From NCBI GenBank assembly GCA_008694505.1, contig VZDJ01000219.1, forward strand, positions 908,526 through 972,525: a stretch of DNA of 64,000 nt, read 5' to 3'. The stretch is from Cyanoderma ruficeps. Lineage: Eukaryota > Chordata > Aves > Passeriformes > Timaliidae. Position 1 is the stretch's first letter. Each line of letters begins with the position of its first letter. Of the stretch, positions 12,721 through 27,943 are shown one piece after another. The notes under the pieces were generated by a model. The model did not search any database. It had not been told where the DNA came from and saw only the letters and a program-made list of their open reading frames with translations. Made by a program: the position numbers and the translations under genes.

Positions 12721-15700
12721 TAAGCAGCAATTTATTTTAAGTTAGGCTGCAACACTGTTTTGCTCTAACATAAAAGAGGAATGTTGGTCAAAGAGGTTTA
12801 GTCAAGTCATTGATTTGGTTCCTGTCATTTCCTGCATTTTCTCTTGCAGTATCCTGCAAATTCAGGAAGCCCAATGCACTGTGCTAAGTCTCAGGAGAAA
12901 GTCCTACATTTCCAATTTTCCACCAGGTCAAGCAGATGCAGCCATCTTCTCAGGACTCAGTGGCAATATAGCCTTTATAAAGCTTACCTTTAGATTCCAT
13001 AGCTTTTTTTATTTCAATGAAACAATTTCCTATTACCTTATTGAGCCCATGTTGGCAATGTTAACACAGTATCCTGATAAAACAAGCACTGGTATAAGGC
13101 AGGTCTTGCTAAATGGGCACAGCCTGGAATTTCAGTGAAGTGGACTGAAGATTCTTCAACAGAATATATTTTACCTTTGCAGACCAGTATTATTGTAGTA
13201 GATCAAAAAAAAAAAAGCCTTATTGAAGATCAGTTTATCCATTTTTAAGTGGCACATGTCTGGCTTTACCATAATTCTCACAAGAATAGTCCCATAGGAA
13301 ATATGATCAACACTGAGGTAACACTGAGCATATGGGGCATGGATGGCTCCATGGGCACCTGCTCAAGGAAATAAACCCTGTTATTCCTCCCACTAGCCAG
13401 GACAAGGAGAAGCCCCTGCTGAAGCAGAACAGTGATTTTTTTTCAGAATGGGACATTTTCACTCAGTGGTGGATGGGCCACGGGACAAGACTATGCAGAG
13501 GAGGCACATGCGTCAAATCTTGAGGCATCTGGCTCCCGAGGGAGCATGGCCAAGCATTTCTTTTGTTAACCTACAGTTGCTTGATGTTCTCAGCTTTTGG
13601 CCCTTGGGATTAAGCCCCTGCCAGAGGCACACTGCAGAACAGCAGCAGAGTATTATCCCCTTTTTACTTTCCCTTTTCTACTTTTCCCACACAAAGAAGA
13701 TCAGGGATCAAGTTAAACAGATTACTTCCTGCTGGCACCCACAGCAAGGTAAGAAATCCAACTATTGTACAGCAAATGTGTGCTCTGAAGACTCAGTAGT
13801 CTGGAATTGAGGAACTACGAAGAAGAGTTAGAATGTGCTGAATACATGTGACAAACTACATTTCCATCTGCCTCCTGTCTCAACTCTGAAAGGTGCTGCT
13901 CATCTCCTCTCCACTGACTTCACAGGAGAAGGGATCCTGTGAAATGGAAGTGCAAGACTATGTGCCAGCACCAGCAGCTGGAAGTTAATCACATCTCCTT
14001 TTTCCCAAGGCAGGATATCTCCTCATGCACCATAGTCACTCTTACTATTTTCTTAGCAATTGCCTCAAAGCTTCCATTCAGGCCACAAAGTTAAAAATCT
14101 CACAAAATTTGCCTATAATGAAAGTATATAAATCTTTCACTTGCAAACTGCTCATTAAGACTATTCCCACTGTTAGCAGAATCCACTCTTGGTGAATACT
14201 GGGTCAAAAAGCTAATTCCCTTGCAGTCCTTTTACTGTCTCCTTAATGATCACTGAGAGTCCAGAAATGAGAGCAAAAAGTATTTAATTCTTTATTCAAC
14301 ATGAAATTGTCTTGATTTATACTCCTGAAAAATTAATAAAATGCCTCTGAGACAACCTATCTCTGCTGCCAGGCTTGCACAAAGTATCTGCTTTATCTGC
14401 TGAGCTGTGCAGAACTGTAATAGAGAATAATACTTCTGCTTTCAGTGCTGCATTTACTGTAAATTTCCATTCTTCCAGGAAGGTTCTGACAGACATATTT
14501 AGCATCTCAGATCTGACTTGAAGAGGGGAACTTAGCTATTATCTGTTCCACTAATACTTTTGAATAAAGACCTAGTAGTTAAATTTGGTGCCAGGACTGA
14601 TGAGAGATGGGATCTTTGCAAGAGGCTGGTAAAACCTCCCCCTCCTGACCTCACAATACCTTCTGTACCAGGGTTCCTCTTTCCACAGATCACAGCACCA
14701 TCCCATGCCGACAACAGGATTCACATTCCTATACAAAGCTTAGTTGGGTGTTGTCAGATTTAGCCAATTCTGCCTGACAAACAGCATCCCAATTATACTT
14801 CGTTACCTGCCACATATATTTAATTTAAACTAGACCAACGTCTTGGTTATTCTTGGTGATGATGGCACAGACTTCACCACCAGTCACAGACTAAATGGCC
14901 TCATGAATAAGATCCTTCACAAGGGTCTCAGGGAGGGAAAAGCAGAATGTGCTATTTTCAGGCTTTAAAACTTTATATTTCCTTGGCAAACCACTCATTT
15001 ATTTCCCTGCTGTATCCTGTTTCCTTCTGATCTTACTTTTCTCTCCTGTGAAACTCTAGTCTGTCCTAGCAAAGAGAAACATTGTCAAAACATGTACATC
15101 CACAGTTTGGGAAGGAGATTGACACCCAAGGTAATATGAACAAAACAGGAAAGTCACCATGTTTCTAATGTTAAAAACACTGAGGAGGATTAAATGTGTG
15201 CTCTGGGACACTGGAGTGGCTGTTCAAATGTTCCAGTCATACATTATTAATAATTATTTTCAGTTTCAGAAACAATCCTTGTTTGCTGACTTTCAAATAA
15301 CCATAGAAGAAGTTAATCAGCAGCCAGAACAAAACAGCTTCCAGAAGGCAGTGACAGTAAAAAGGAAGTCAAGCACTGTTGCTTATATCCCTTACCTTTA
15401 TAAAGCCTTAGCCCTTAAAGCTGGAAATGCTCTTTGCTACTCTGTCATGACACAGCTGTACTGCTGAGTCAGAATTTCCATGCACTAAAAATGCTAAACA
15501 GACCCAAAATGAAGGAACAATTGGAAAGCAGTTCATGAGCAATGAAACTCTCTTACTTTACTACAAAGCTCTTGAAAAGCTGTCCTTCCACTTCCCCACA
15601 AATCCAGATGCACACATATGCACAATGCACACACAAGTTTAGTCCGTTTTCATGTTTGCAGATCTGTTCAATGCAGCACAATCTTTATCAGTGATACAAT

Positions 15701-18700
15701 GAAATGCCTTTGTAGACTTACCTGTGACACACTTCAGAAGCAGCTGAAATAGTTTTCTGATTGCCAGCAGGATTATCTTTTATTTTTTACCTCTGACTAA
15801 CACAGCAGAGAGTCTATTACCTGCATTTTTCACAGTTGGATCTTTTAGGTGTGATTTTGGGCAGCAAAGATATAAAGCAAATTCTTCTGTCTTTTTCATT
15901 CCTCTAAAATAAACTCACCCACTCCTTGGAGCTTATCTGAAAGCTTGAAATTGACCTAATGAGCATCTCAGGAGAAAACATAAACTGGACAATAAAATGC
16001 ATATACAAAAGACTCTGAGCATCCTCACTCTAATGCATAATTCAAAGAAGTTGAAATGAAAAATCTTTAAACTCTTCCTTACTTACCTGCACTAATAAAT
16101 ATCAACAGATCATGTAACTTTGTTTCAGGTATACCATCAGATGAGGAATTCTCTTCCTGTGTGAAGAAGGGATTTCAGAGAAGGCCCCTTGGCCAGCCCT
16201 GCTCTGAGCCAGCAGCCCTCAGGGCACCTCAGCTTCCAAAGGCCTTCGTGTGTCAGGAAGGTTTTACAATATGCAGTGATCTCTAAAGAGAAAACAACAA
16301 AATATTTAATGTTAGCAATGCCTCAGAACACTTCATTTCCCAATTTGCATTCAATTTCTGTCAGCAGCCTGCAGTATTTTCATCATCCTCCAGCCCAGGC
16401 AAACCCTATGATTCCTGCTCCACTTGAACAAGAAACAGAGTGAGAAATGCTTTAAGAGTGCAGCAAATCCAAAAATACCCCTGAACTTGAATGCAACAAA
16501 AAGCCAAGCTACAAAACATCTTTTTCCTTATTCCATAAATATTAGATTGGGTACAAATAATATAGCTTATTGTATATATGTTTTCATTCCCAAGGCTTCC
16601 ACAGACATTACACACAAACGTTCAATTGTAACAAATCAAAATACCAAATTCCCGACCATTTAATTAGTTAAATGATTTTTTTCTCGACCATTTAATGATT
16701 TTCAGAGGTCTCAGGCAGTTTGTAGCTTTGCTGGCCCAGTTGTTCCTTCTGCCTAAAGTAAGATGCTGTTCTCACTCTGTTAGTTCATTAGGCTGTAAAT
16801 CAGAGAAAGAGGAAATAGAAAAGACCAGCAGGAGAAGCAAACATCATCAAGGCTGACGGGAATGTTAAATGAATTTTCTCCCAACATTCTGCTTAAAAGA
16901 TCATTTCAGTAATAAGAGTGAAATAAATTCCAGACATTTCGTGCTTCAAGTGAAATGTTACCCTTTCATTTTGCTAAAAACAATTCAAACAGAAAGGAAA
17001 GAATGGCTGCCAGAAGTTCTTAATTAACGAAGACCCCTAGTGAGGATGAAAAACCTACACATCCAACCTCTTGGCATTTATTATCATAGCTCCTGTCAAG
17101 ACTGGAACAAATTGTTCAGCTACATTGCAGAAGTTTTTAATACAGAATCCATAAAATTTAATTCATGGAATAAACCTCTTGGCAACTGCTTTCTAGTTAA
17201 GTAAAACTGGTTTCTTTCCAGATCACTGATCTTGTTTTGTAGGTAATTACATTTTAAAATTATACTTTTTTTCTCAATATTACTTTGAAATATCTATTTT
17301 TTAATAGATAATTGCATAAAAACAGGCTTCTCAGTTCTTCTGATCTAATTTTTCATCAATATTTAATTATTCTAGTCACTCTCTACTCAAAGGGCCCATA
17401 TTCTGGAGTTTCATACCAACTTTCACTGTGGTTGGGATTCCTCTGAGCCTTTTCTTAGCATCTATGACAAAACAGATAATCAAATTTTTCCTTCTATGGT
17501 TATTTTTTGAACAAGAATTCTTCCTTGTCCTAAACTGCCAAAAAAAAAAAAAAAGTAAAATGCTGAAAGGAAAATATGTTCTCTCCTTGTTGTTTACCCA
17601 GAAACTAAAATGGATAGAAAATGCAAACACACTACCATGTGCAAAAATATCCTGCTAGTGTCCAAGGATGTTAAAACCCCAGACATCAGATGGGGCTGCA
17701 GTGCAAAAGAGCGTTGGCATTCAGGTGGGACCATGGAGGAGCTCCTGGCCATTCTCCCTCAGAGACCAACCCCTCTTGTGACTCTTCATCTCCCCTGGAG
17801 ACCACTGCCCCTAACCCCTAGGACAAATATTTAGAGACAAAGAACTAGTTTGTGAGCTTGAAAGTTGGGTTAATTACTGAATAAATATATAACTAGAGAA
17901 GATAGAGGTGGATTTGGCTTATTTGACTAAAAATTCAAACTCCTTTCCTGATCTCCAGCTATGAGTGGAGATAACTGAAATTCCTGGACACACCGGAAAA
18001 TGTGTAGAACACAAGATGTGACTTGAAATCTTATCTCGTTTCCATTGACATGCAGGGATGTGTCCTGGTTTTAACAAGAGTGGAGAAGGCTCCTAAAAGT
18101 CTCTCTATTAAAACATCAATGCTCACTCTGCATCTTGCAGGCTCAATATTGCCCCATTACGACAGTGTTTCAACAGCCTGTGGAGCTTTAGTGACAACAC
18201 CAGGCAAGAGAAGGAGCTGTTATCAAGAAAAAGAATCACCCAGCTCCCTTCCTTCTACTGCCTTTCAGTCCAAAGGGAGAAAGAAAAACAATGCAGTAAG
18301 GGCAAGACAAAGAATTCAGCTCCTCTCATTCTTAGAATGAGGCAAGTCATCTTTTCAAGGTGCATATGAATGGGTAGATTAGTTCAGAAGAAGCTGCAAA
18401 GAAATCTAGAAATACTTTATTCAAGCAAAGGCCTTAATTATCTTGTCACAATCCCAGTTGTCAGGAACCAGGGACAAAGAGGCAGCTTCAGATGGTTTCT
18501 GCTTCCCAAAAGTTAGTGTATACCTACAGAAATAGGAGCATAACTACAGAATACATGGGTCTTAGTCAAAATTCATCTACAGCACTAAATTCAAGGATGT
18601 TACCATTTCAAATGCATTTTTTCATTAAAGACTTGATTATTTCCTAATTTAAGCACTACAGCAAGTTCCAATTTCTTCTTACCAGCTCTCCAGTGCCAAT

Positions 18701-21700
18701 TGTGAATGACACCAACCTCGTAATTATCCCTTATTATTTGTTGTTGACCCTTTTCATGATCTCTTCTCTGCTCCTTTAGAAAATTCATTTTAAAATTACT
18801 GATCTCACTGAAAGCCTTGATGTTTCACTGTGTTCTATCCCAACTCTTTACTTTGGCACTCCAGTTTTCTCTCTAATGAAGATTTCAATCACTGTTTGCT
18901 TTACTGTCAACCACCTTGACTGGCTGTGAGCATAATGAACTCCCTTAACCCCAGAGGAAGCCACTGCAAGCCTGTCAGGGTTAATGGGCTCACGGGCTGC
19001 TGATTTCACTGCACACTCTCCCAAAGGCAGCACGAGAGTCCTGCAGCAGCCTGACCTCCACAGCCTGCCAGGAGTGGGAGGGCAGGAGGAGGGATGGCCG
19101 AGGGAGCCAGGCACGCTCCTGTGTTTTCAGTAAACACTGCCTGCAAAATGGGCCTGCTTTATAGCCCAGATTAGAGACTAAGATAGACAGATAGCTAGAG
19201 AGCAGCTGGCTGCGATGGAGAAGCCCTCTGAGGGGAACTGCAGGGCTCACTTGGGGAAGAATGTGCCAGGGAATCAGGCAGCAGTTGGTGCACAGAGCTG
19301 TCAAGCAATAGTGGTAGCTGAAGGTTGAAGTACGGGTACAGAACTAAAGCAGTGGCATTCTCTGCTGCCATCAAAGCTGTGCAGCTGCTCAGTCCCTGCA
19401 CAAACCTTCCTGCCTGCCTTCCCACAGCTGATCCTGCATCTGAGCCTCATTTGCTGGAGCTCCCTTTCCAGAATTTTTTTGTGAGGGCAGGCATGCTACA
19501 GGAACTGCAGCTCATCTAGGGGAGTCCTGATCAGGACAGGCACTCTGGTGATGGATCTGAAGGCAGGTCCCAGTCATTTGCTGTGCAGCTGCACTGCTGA
19601 GAGTGCTGAACAACCCAGCCCAAAGCCAGCTGAGAGCCTGCACAAACTGCAGTGTGTAATTCCTCCTGTCTCCACTATGGAAAGAGCCCGACCCAAACTG
19701 ATTTGTCTCCAGAGAAGAGCAACATGAAATCCATTTGCAGACAAGACACTGAAGAAGCAATGCAAGCTGCTGCCTGTCTGCTGAAGAGCCAACCCAGCCT
19801 AACTGGAAACATGGGCACCAATGGCACCAGGACAGGACATGTCCTGCAGGGGGAAACAACGTAGATCTGAAGATTCTTTGACTTGGTGTGAGAACAAAGT
19901 TTTGGAAAACATGCAGAAATAGCTAAGCAAATATAATTACTACACATGGAGCAGGAAAACCACTAATTTCCAGGATACTTAGGCACATGTGGGTATAGAC
20001 AGTCACAGGGGATTATGACTTTCTTCTTTCTGAATTCATAAAGGTGACATTTCACTGCAAAGAAAGCTCTGTTCATAGAGTGATTTTGAAGGAAATAGCC
20101 TTGAGGTTGCTCTAATCCTGCCAGGAAGATTCAATACAATAAATCTCAGACCACACCACTGGATGGGAAAGCAGCTAAGGCAACAGAAGCAGTGGAAGTA
20201 AAAGTCTCCAGTGGATTTGTGGGTCAGGTCCTCAGCTACTCCAAACTGGCTGCAGTGCCCTACCTGCAGATCTGGGGCCTGGGGGACACTCAGTGTTTGT
20301 GAGAGGGACATGGAACAGCCCAGCAACATCTTATTTCTTCACACTGCTGCTTTTCCCAGGAAGCTTCTTAGCATTGCTTATGTGAAATGCTGGAGTGAAT
20401 CCGGATCTCTGAGATGTCTCATTTTCCTTAATACTCACAGTTAACTGAAATATTAAATATATAAAGTGCCACCCTCTTATTATTTAAAGCCTAAATTAAC
20501 ATAATTACCATAATTAAGACAAATGCTTTTTCCAGTCTATTATGTCTTAGCTTTTCCTGAAGGCAGATTCATTATCTTCAGGCCAGCTTTTATCTAACAG
20601 TGAAAGGATTATTGAAATTGGTACCATTAATGTTCATCAAGAAGTGTACATCACCACTTACCTTGATATTACTGATTTCTACCCTGATTGTCTAGGTGAA
20701 AAATTTTGTGGCTCATTAGGAAGACCAAGTATTAATTGAAAAAAAAAAAAGAATGAAATAGAAAAGGCTGTACTAGCAAAATTAAAAGTACAGAAATCTT
20801 TAACACAGATTGAAAATGTGTTAAACCAGTGGTCAAAGCCATGAAGTCAAATCTCACTATGTTTCCAGTTTGGAATTTACTTAGACTACAAAAAAGAGGA
20901 ACAAAAGACCTCATAGGCATTTTTTAGTAGCCAAGTGGGATACTGCCAAGAGATTTGCAGCACAAGCTTCCTCACTGGCTGTATTCAAGCCCACCCTGAG
21001 ATGCACCAAGGCCTTGGAGATTTGGGGATGTCTTGATCATGTCTCTCTCTCAGCTGCTTTGATAAACACAATCAATTTTCAAAGAATGAAGTTCTGATGG
21101 GCTTCCCTGCAAAGAGAATAACTATGAAGACACATTGCATGTAATGGAGCTGCAGCACAATGCCTCTGCACCCCCAGCCAGTGACTGAGGTTACTCTCCA
21201 GTACTCAGCTACCTGCAGCTATCAGCACACAATCTGACAGCTTTTATCCTTCAGAAAAAATAAATTCCAGTTTAACTCTTCCTTTTGGTAGAGAACTCAT
21301 ATTACAGTGTGCACTCATAAAAGGAGTGCTATTTTATTTAAATATAATGTCTCAGTTACAGCAGCAGCAATATAAACTTTACGGAAGGTTTTACTGTCAC
21401 ACAGCATTCCTTGCAATAAAGGCACCTCAGTGTGAACGCTCCTGGAAAGGATTGCTCCCCTGTAAGGTCAGGCTGGCAATAAGCATATCTCAGTTTGCCA
21501 TTCCCCTTAGTATAAGAAAGTCCTTTTTATGTTCCCTTACCTGTTTTCTTCTTTATAAAAAGCTCAAGGAAGTGCCCAGAGGCCTGGGCAGTGCAATACA
21601 CTGCAGTGAAAAAAGGCAAGCAGGAGCTGGAACATACTAGGGGGAGAAGGGTGGAGTCACCTCATTGCCACTGTCCCTACACACCCTCCAGGACTGTGGG

Positions 21701-24700
21701 GCTCCCAGACCACAAGTGTGCCCTCTGAACAATTCACTGTGCTTGCCACCACCAAACCTTTCCCACTAAACCTGAGTCCAGGCAATCAGATACTCAGGAT
21801 CCATTCTGGCACCAAAATTCATGTTCAGACTTCCAAAAGGTTTTACCACTGTGCTAAAATGAAGGGTCTTCATTTGGTGCATTTTGCTGGAAGGTAAAAA
21901 CCCAAGCTCCAACATGAGAGGCTGCTCATAGTCACAGTGGCTGCCCACTGTCAAATCTGTCCTTACAAATTAGTTCTTATCAGAAGTCAGACCACAGGCA
22001 GAAAGTTCAAGTGGGGTCTTTGTGATCTGGATAGCTGGTTTCCATTTTTAGGAGTAAAAACCCATTAAAATATTCTACCTTGATTTTCTTTTCCTGTTTG
22101 GTGAGTTTGTGGTATGCCAGGAATGCCAGCTGTTCATTTAATACCTCTCATGGCTGTATAGAGACGATATTTCTTTCACTACCTCATTACTGAAACCTGG
22201 CAAGCTAAGGGTAGTGCAGAGCAGAACCTTGCCATGGCAAGGGGTGCTGGCCACAGAAGTGTTGGTTTTCTGCTACAAATGACCAATCTGTGGGGCAGTC
22301 ACTTTGTTGGTCCACCTAGAATTGTGGTTCAGAGATGGTTCATTTCTGGAGCAGAAAGAGTGTCGTTAAGTAATATAAAGACCAGCAACTGTCCTGACTG
22401 TTCTCCAAGGCAATTTTCCTTGATTGCTGAAGTAGCCAAAACTCTATCACCTTTTCTGGAAGATCAGAAATGTGCATCTTTAATAAAACTCACAGCACGC
22501 TGAGCTGGATTTGGCAGACTTTATCATAAATTACCTTAACTTTCTATTACATTCATACAGAGTCCTTTACCCCAGCAGACAATTATTTGATTGATCCTTT
22601 TCCACTGTAAAGCTGCCAAAACAGCAGCTCTCATGATTCCACTACTTATATCAACAGGACCTACTCAGCACAGCTGTTCAAACATTTGTTAAATCACTTC
22701 ACAGCAAATAACAATATGGTGCAGCATGCCTGTTCCTCATTTCTACTCATTTCATAGCAATATTTAGCATGAACTAAAAAAAACATATGTTGCATTCACA
22801 AAAAACCACTTCATCTTAATCAACAGCAGCCTGCAAGTCTCAGAGGATACTGGAAAGTTCCATAGGTAAGTAGAGTCTTAAAGGCTGTGAAAGATGAATA
22901 GCTTCATTCACTCTGAAACCTAATTCCTAAGAATGTGCACCCAGAAGTTCAAACAATCTGACTTTTACACTTTGGTGCCCAAAGGCTGGCCCTGATTCTG
23001 CATCTATTAATTTATTTTGTATGTATTGTAGCACAATCCACAATCCACTAAAAATACCAGGAAACTGTCGAGATAGAAGAAAACAGTGAAAAGAATGCCC
23101 AGCACTAACACATTAATGTGAAAAAACAGAAGCAAGAAGCGACTTTCTGAAAGAAAATAATCTCTAAGTCAGGGAGCAAAATTCAGATTTTTAGACTTCT
23201 TTGCTAATGTCCCAGCCACTGGACCCTTCTGGGTTCCCAAATGTGCCCTGATCTCCTACAAGTTCTTCCTGCTGCACCCTTAAAATTTAGACAAGCACAT
23301 CTGACAATGCTGTCTTAATTACTGAGCTCTGACTAAAGACTTCTTTCTCTCCCTGCATCTCTCCTTTTCCTACAAGGACCTTAGCAAGAACTTTATGAAT
23401 TACACAAGGAAAGAGACCATCACCTGAACTGGCTCATGCCTATTCCTGTGCTCCAGGACTCCAGAGCCCACTAAACCTGCTGGAATGTGCCAGGAGTGAT
23501 AGAATCAGCAGCCAACCCCACTCCAAGCTGAGACTGCAAACACGCACGGCTCTCTCTAGTCACAGGTTTTAGCCAAGCTGCTGCTTGGCAAAATGTCAGA
23601 ACCCTGTTACAATTTTATACAGCTGAAGGATCCACAGAACCTGTTTTCTTGCAGAGTTCTGTCCAGTCTTGTTGATAAAGATGAAGTGCAGCCTGCTACT
23701 TATAGAAGGAAAAATAGAGATGCTTTCACCTGGCAGCACGAGACCACAGCTCCTTTCTCAGGACTGCTCTGATACACACTCAGTGTCTTTGGAGAGTCCA
23801 GCCCTACTTGTTTCCCTCTTTTTATCTTCTCTTTATAGCCCTACTATCAATTGACCGAAATTTCCAAGTCTGTTCATTGTTCTGTTTTCCTCCCTGAGAA
23901 CAGCACAAGGCATTTTTCAAGTATCAAAATTAATTTAAAGATTCTGTTCCTAGGACTAGATTCCAATATGAACACATTTCAGAGACTTCCAAATTACAAA
24001 TAGCACTGGAAGATATAAAAGACTAGTTATGTAGAGCGGTAATTTTGAGCACTTAGGCTGTTATCTCTCTCTGGAATTCACTATGACTAAATTTTTTTTA
24101 ACCATCTCAAAATGATAAACCATAGAAAATAGTATTTATCTATGAAAATAAAGAAAGATTAGATGTGACCCTTTTTAAGACCACAGTGGCATTTGTGACC
24201 TCCTACCGATTTTTATAGAGTTATTTATTCAGTTTACAGTGTGTATTTTGAATGTATACATAGCATGAGGAGTAGATCTCACAAGTGATACAACTTTGTT
24301 CTGAGGATTGAGGAAATGTGATATTGGAAGTTCCCCATGAACTGTCAAAAAGCCTTTCCCCAAGGGTTTTTTATGGGGGAACTAAAGAGGGAAATGTGCA
24401 AATGCAGTTTGGGTTCAGCAAAGACCAAGGCTATATCAGCTTTTCTATTTCAAGATCTTTATTTATTTAGAAACCTAATTTCTCAACCTCTAGTTTGCAT
24501 GTCTTTGACAACTTTTATTCACACCATATGCAAATACTAAATGTGTTACTGTTAGGAGTAACACGAGATGATTTATTATTCACTTAATCAGATGAATCTG
24601 CTAATTCCAGAAGACTGTAGTCTATCAATATTTGCATTACCAGTAAGTGGAGTCAGCTAAGCATGTAGCTGGTTCAGTTTTATGGAGGGCTATTAGAGGG

Positions 24701-26745
24701 GGTTTAGCTTTGCATATTGAATGTAGACTCCTCTGGGATCTCTGAGGAGGCTGCTGACTTTCTGCTCTTCCCTTGGCCACTTCTGGCCACTGCTGGAGGC
24801 AGGATCCTGAGCTGGATGGACCCCCAGCCTGACTCCATGGAGCTTATTACACATTACACAGGTATTTTATGTAGAAAGAGCAGACAAAAGGTATTTACAC
24901 TCTGTATTAGCAGGACTCTGCTTCACATTGAATATCCTCCATTCTCCCAACCAAGACTGTAGTTAGAAAAGAATTGTTAAACAGCTAAATTAGCTGAACA
25001 TATGAAGTGAATCACTGCTGCCTCTCCAAGCACAGCACTTTTATGTAGTCTTAAAAATACCTTCTGCTTATTTTTTTGCTAAACTCACAAAAGCATAAAG
25101 CAGTTGTAGGCCGGGCAATGCCATGAGAAGCACTCCCAGAGCAGTAGGAGTGTGCACAAGGAGCTGGAGGCAGGCTCGGGGGGCTGCAGGATCAGCACAG
25201 CCACAAGCCCAGGGCTCAGCTACACCCCTGAATGCCCCACTGCATCTCCATAAACACCCATTGTGCTCCTTCAATTAAAGCACATCTCAGAGCTGAAAAC
25301 CAGCAATGTGCACGCTTGGAACATTTAATTTGGGAAATTGGGAAAGCGTGCTCATCTCCTCATCTCCTGTGGCTTCTTTTTCTCTATGTTCTCCCTCAAT
25401 AAGGCCTCAGGATTTCACTGCCACTGAAGAATTCAAAGAATGCCATTAACCAAGATACAAGCCTGACAATTAAAACTAGTTCTGAAATAATTCTGTAGCA
25501 AATATCAAGTCTTACACACAGAGACTCCTTTTCAAGACAAAATATTACAGCTTTTTGTTTTCTAGGTGATGTCTCAGCCCCCCCCCTTTTTTGTTTCTTT
25601 TGTCACTCTTTCCCAATAATTGCTTCATCACAATCACAAAACTGTATTATTATTTTTTCATGACTTACAAACCCCAGTTTCCAAGTTTTGGTCTCAAGAT
25701 TTTGTTCTCTGCTTGCTGGGTTGCTTAAAAGCAGTGTGGCTATACCTGTGTTTATCACAAGGGAGAGAAAAGGAGAAGGGAAGAAATTATAAAGGGAGTG
25801 ATGTATGAAATTAATTGCTGGAACTTAGGTACTCTTAGGGAAAGGAAGATGTGTCAATGGCTGAAAAAATGGAGAAAAACCATCAAGAATAGCTCCCACA
25901 CACTTCACCTACTTGAAATGTACATATTTTCCATGATTTTTCTATTTTCTGGACAGAGAGATGAAAACTGAAGCTCAGATTTGTTCTCTGGGAGTTATAC
26001 ACAAAGACTCTGATCTGGAGTTCTGTTTAGCACCCCGGGACAGGCAGGAAGTCAAGAAAGCCTTTTGGATACCAGCAGTGAAAATGCTGCTGCATTCACG
26101 CTGAGAAACAAATGTGAGCACAACAACTCCACATAAGTATTTCAGGAAACTGCCTCCTCAATTCAAAAATCTAAGCCTCGCCTCCTTATTAATGTTAGAG
26201 GGAAAAACTTATTAAATACATCATAAAACCCCATTTCCCTGAATACAGTCACCAAATGAATTTCCCTGAATACCCCATCAAAACTGAGATTAAATCACAT
26301 TTACAGTTCTTTATCACTATAAGAAATACTACATTTGTACCCTTGGTCTTGTATTGAAGCACCTGTCACTGCTTATGGGCACAATACATGAATTTTATGG
26401 CTCTCTGAATACAAAGGCTGGCCATAGAGGAAAATAAATTGATAAATATAGCCATATCAGAATTCTTCTGTGGATTGCCACAGCAGCTCCAATTCTCAAG
26501 GCTCCTCTCAGCTTGTTTGGCTTTAAGACTTCACAGAAGTGAAAGAGCTTGTGAAATAGCTAAGCCTGGAGCCTGGAGCTCAGAAACTGCATCTCATTTC
26601 AAAAATGTTTGAAATGCTCTCATTTAACAGTTTCTCAAATGAAATACAGCAGACTTCCAGGGCTGCAACATCATCTCATTTGCAATGCAAACTTTTACGA
26701 AAGGTTAATGGAATTTAAGATGGTTTTTTGGGTTTTGGTTTGTTG
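12721..26745. other. Intergenic DNA, no gene recognised
   Basis: AT-rich unique sequence with short A-runs near 13,206, 17,540 and 20,740 that may be old retroposon tails or simple slippage. A direct repeat of CGACCATTTAAT occurs near 16,653 and 16,685. The short open frames overlap on both strands (for example around 18.9-19.9 kb) and show no recognised domain. I see no RNA gene and no complete mobile element. Confidence 0.55.
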
Positions 26746-26785
26746 TTTTTTTTTTTTTTTTTTACTAGAACCAGTTTAACTACTN
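26746..26785. repeat. Poly(T) run with a nearby unresolved base
   Basis: Eighteen T in a row (26,746-26,763) follow a T/G-rich lead-in. The only N in the window is at 26,785. The homopolymer probably made sequencing or consensus calling unreliable here. Confidence 0.9.
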
Positions 26786-27943
26786 AGAGGATCATTCTTC
26801 CAGACTCTCAGAGACTGGTCCTGGCAATGAAAAAGGAGGCTGAAGTACTTATTTTATGTTAGATACTATATCTCAGAGCAGTGTAAGACAGAGAACACTT
26901 GCTGCTCTTCACCTCAGTAGACAATGGTCTGCACCACTGCCCTTTCACACTGACATGACAGTGTAACAAATTGCTCCATCTTATGGGAGTGTGGCATTTC
27001 AAAAGATGTCCATTTGCTTTCTTGCATCAAAATGAAAAATATCTAGTGCATTGTTATGCCTTTTTAGTAGGTATATTAAGATCTAGCAAGATGGCTGAGA
27101 TAATAACTTCTTTGCTTGGTAGCAATTAATGTTGAAACAGCACAAGATAGAAGAGAGGGAAATATGGCTCAGGATTCATTTTCCTATGTTATAAAATGCA
27201 GAACTCTCTCTGCTATCATACCCTTACCACAGTGCTGTGGGTGACAAGGCTGAAAATATGAGGAATTTTCATTGTTTGATTGTGAGGGCTTTTTTTGCTT
27301 TGATTTTGGTTGGTTTAGGTTTTGCTGGTTTTGATTTGGAGTTTTGCTTATTTAGTGTGGACCATCATGTTTTCAAGCTATCTGGGTCATGCAGAGTGAG
27401 AGTACTGAGATTCCTATAAAACAAGGGTTTGGATAATGAACTTCAGTTTCAACTGTTCCTGGTTTCTCAGGTTTGAGAGCTGTCTCTGCAGCCTATGAAG
27501 CTGTTTTGTACCATCACAAGATTTGTGATCTAAACTCAAACCAGGAGTTCTAAAAAGCAGAGAGATGTAGTCAAGCTCTAAAAAGCCAAGATTAGCTATG
27601 CTTTTGTTTAAAAAGAACATTAAATTCTGCACCTGAAAAGCACAACTCAACTCCGCGTAAACTCCTTTCAAGTAACACTCCAGTTTGCTCATTCTTGTTC
27701 TATAAAACTGAATAGTGAATAATTCAAACGTTTCATTAATTTTGTAGGAACGGGATAATGTTAAAAGAGTATGAATCTATAGCCTGAAGTGCCCGGTGCA
27801 GGGGAAGAACTGAAGGCTTGGCTGGGGTGGGAATTCAGCCCTTGGGTTTGTGATGGAGCAAGGACGGCACTCCCCACCTGCGGGGAAATACCGGCACTGA
27901 AGGAGCAGCAGGGCAGAGGCAGCTTGTGCACATCTAGATGTGT
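26786..27943. other. Intergenic DNA, no gene recognised
   Basis: AT-rich sequence leading into the CpG-rich segment that follows. No gene, RNA or repeat that I can name. Confidence 0.5.
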
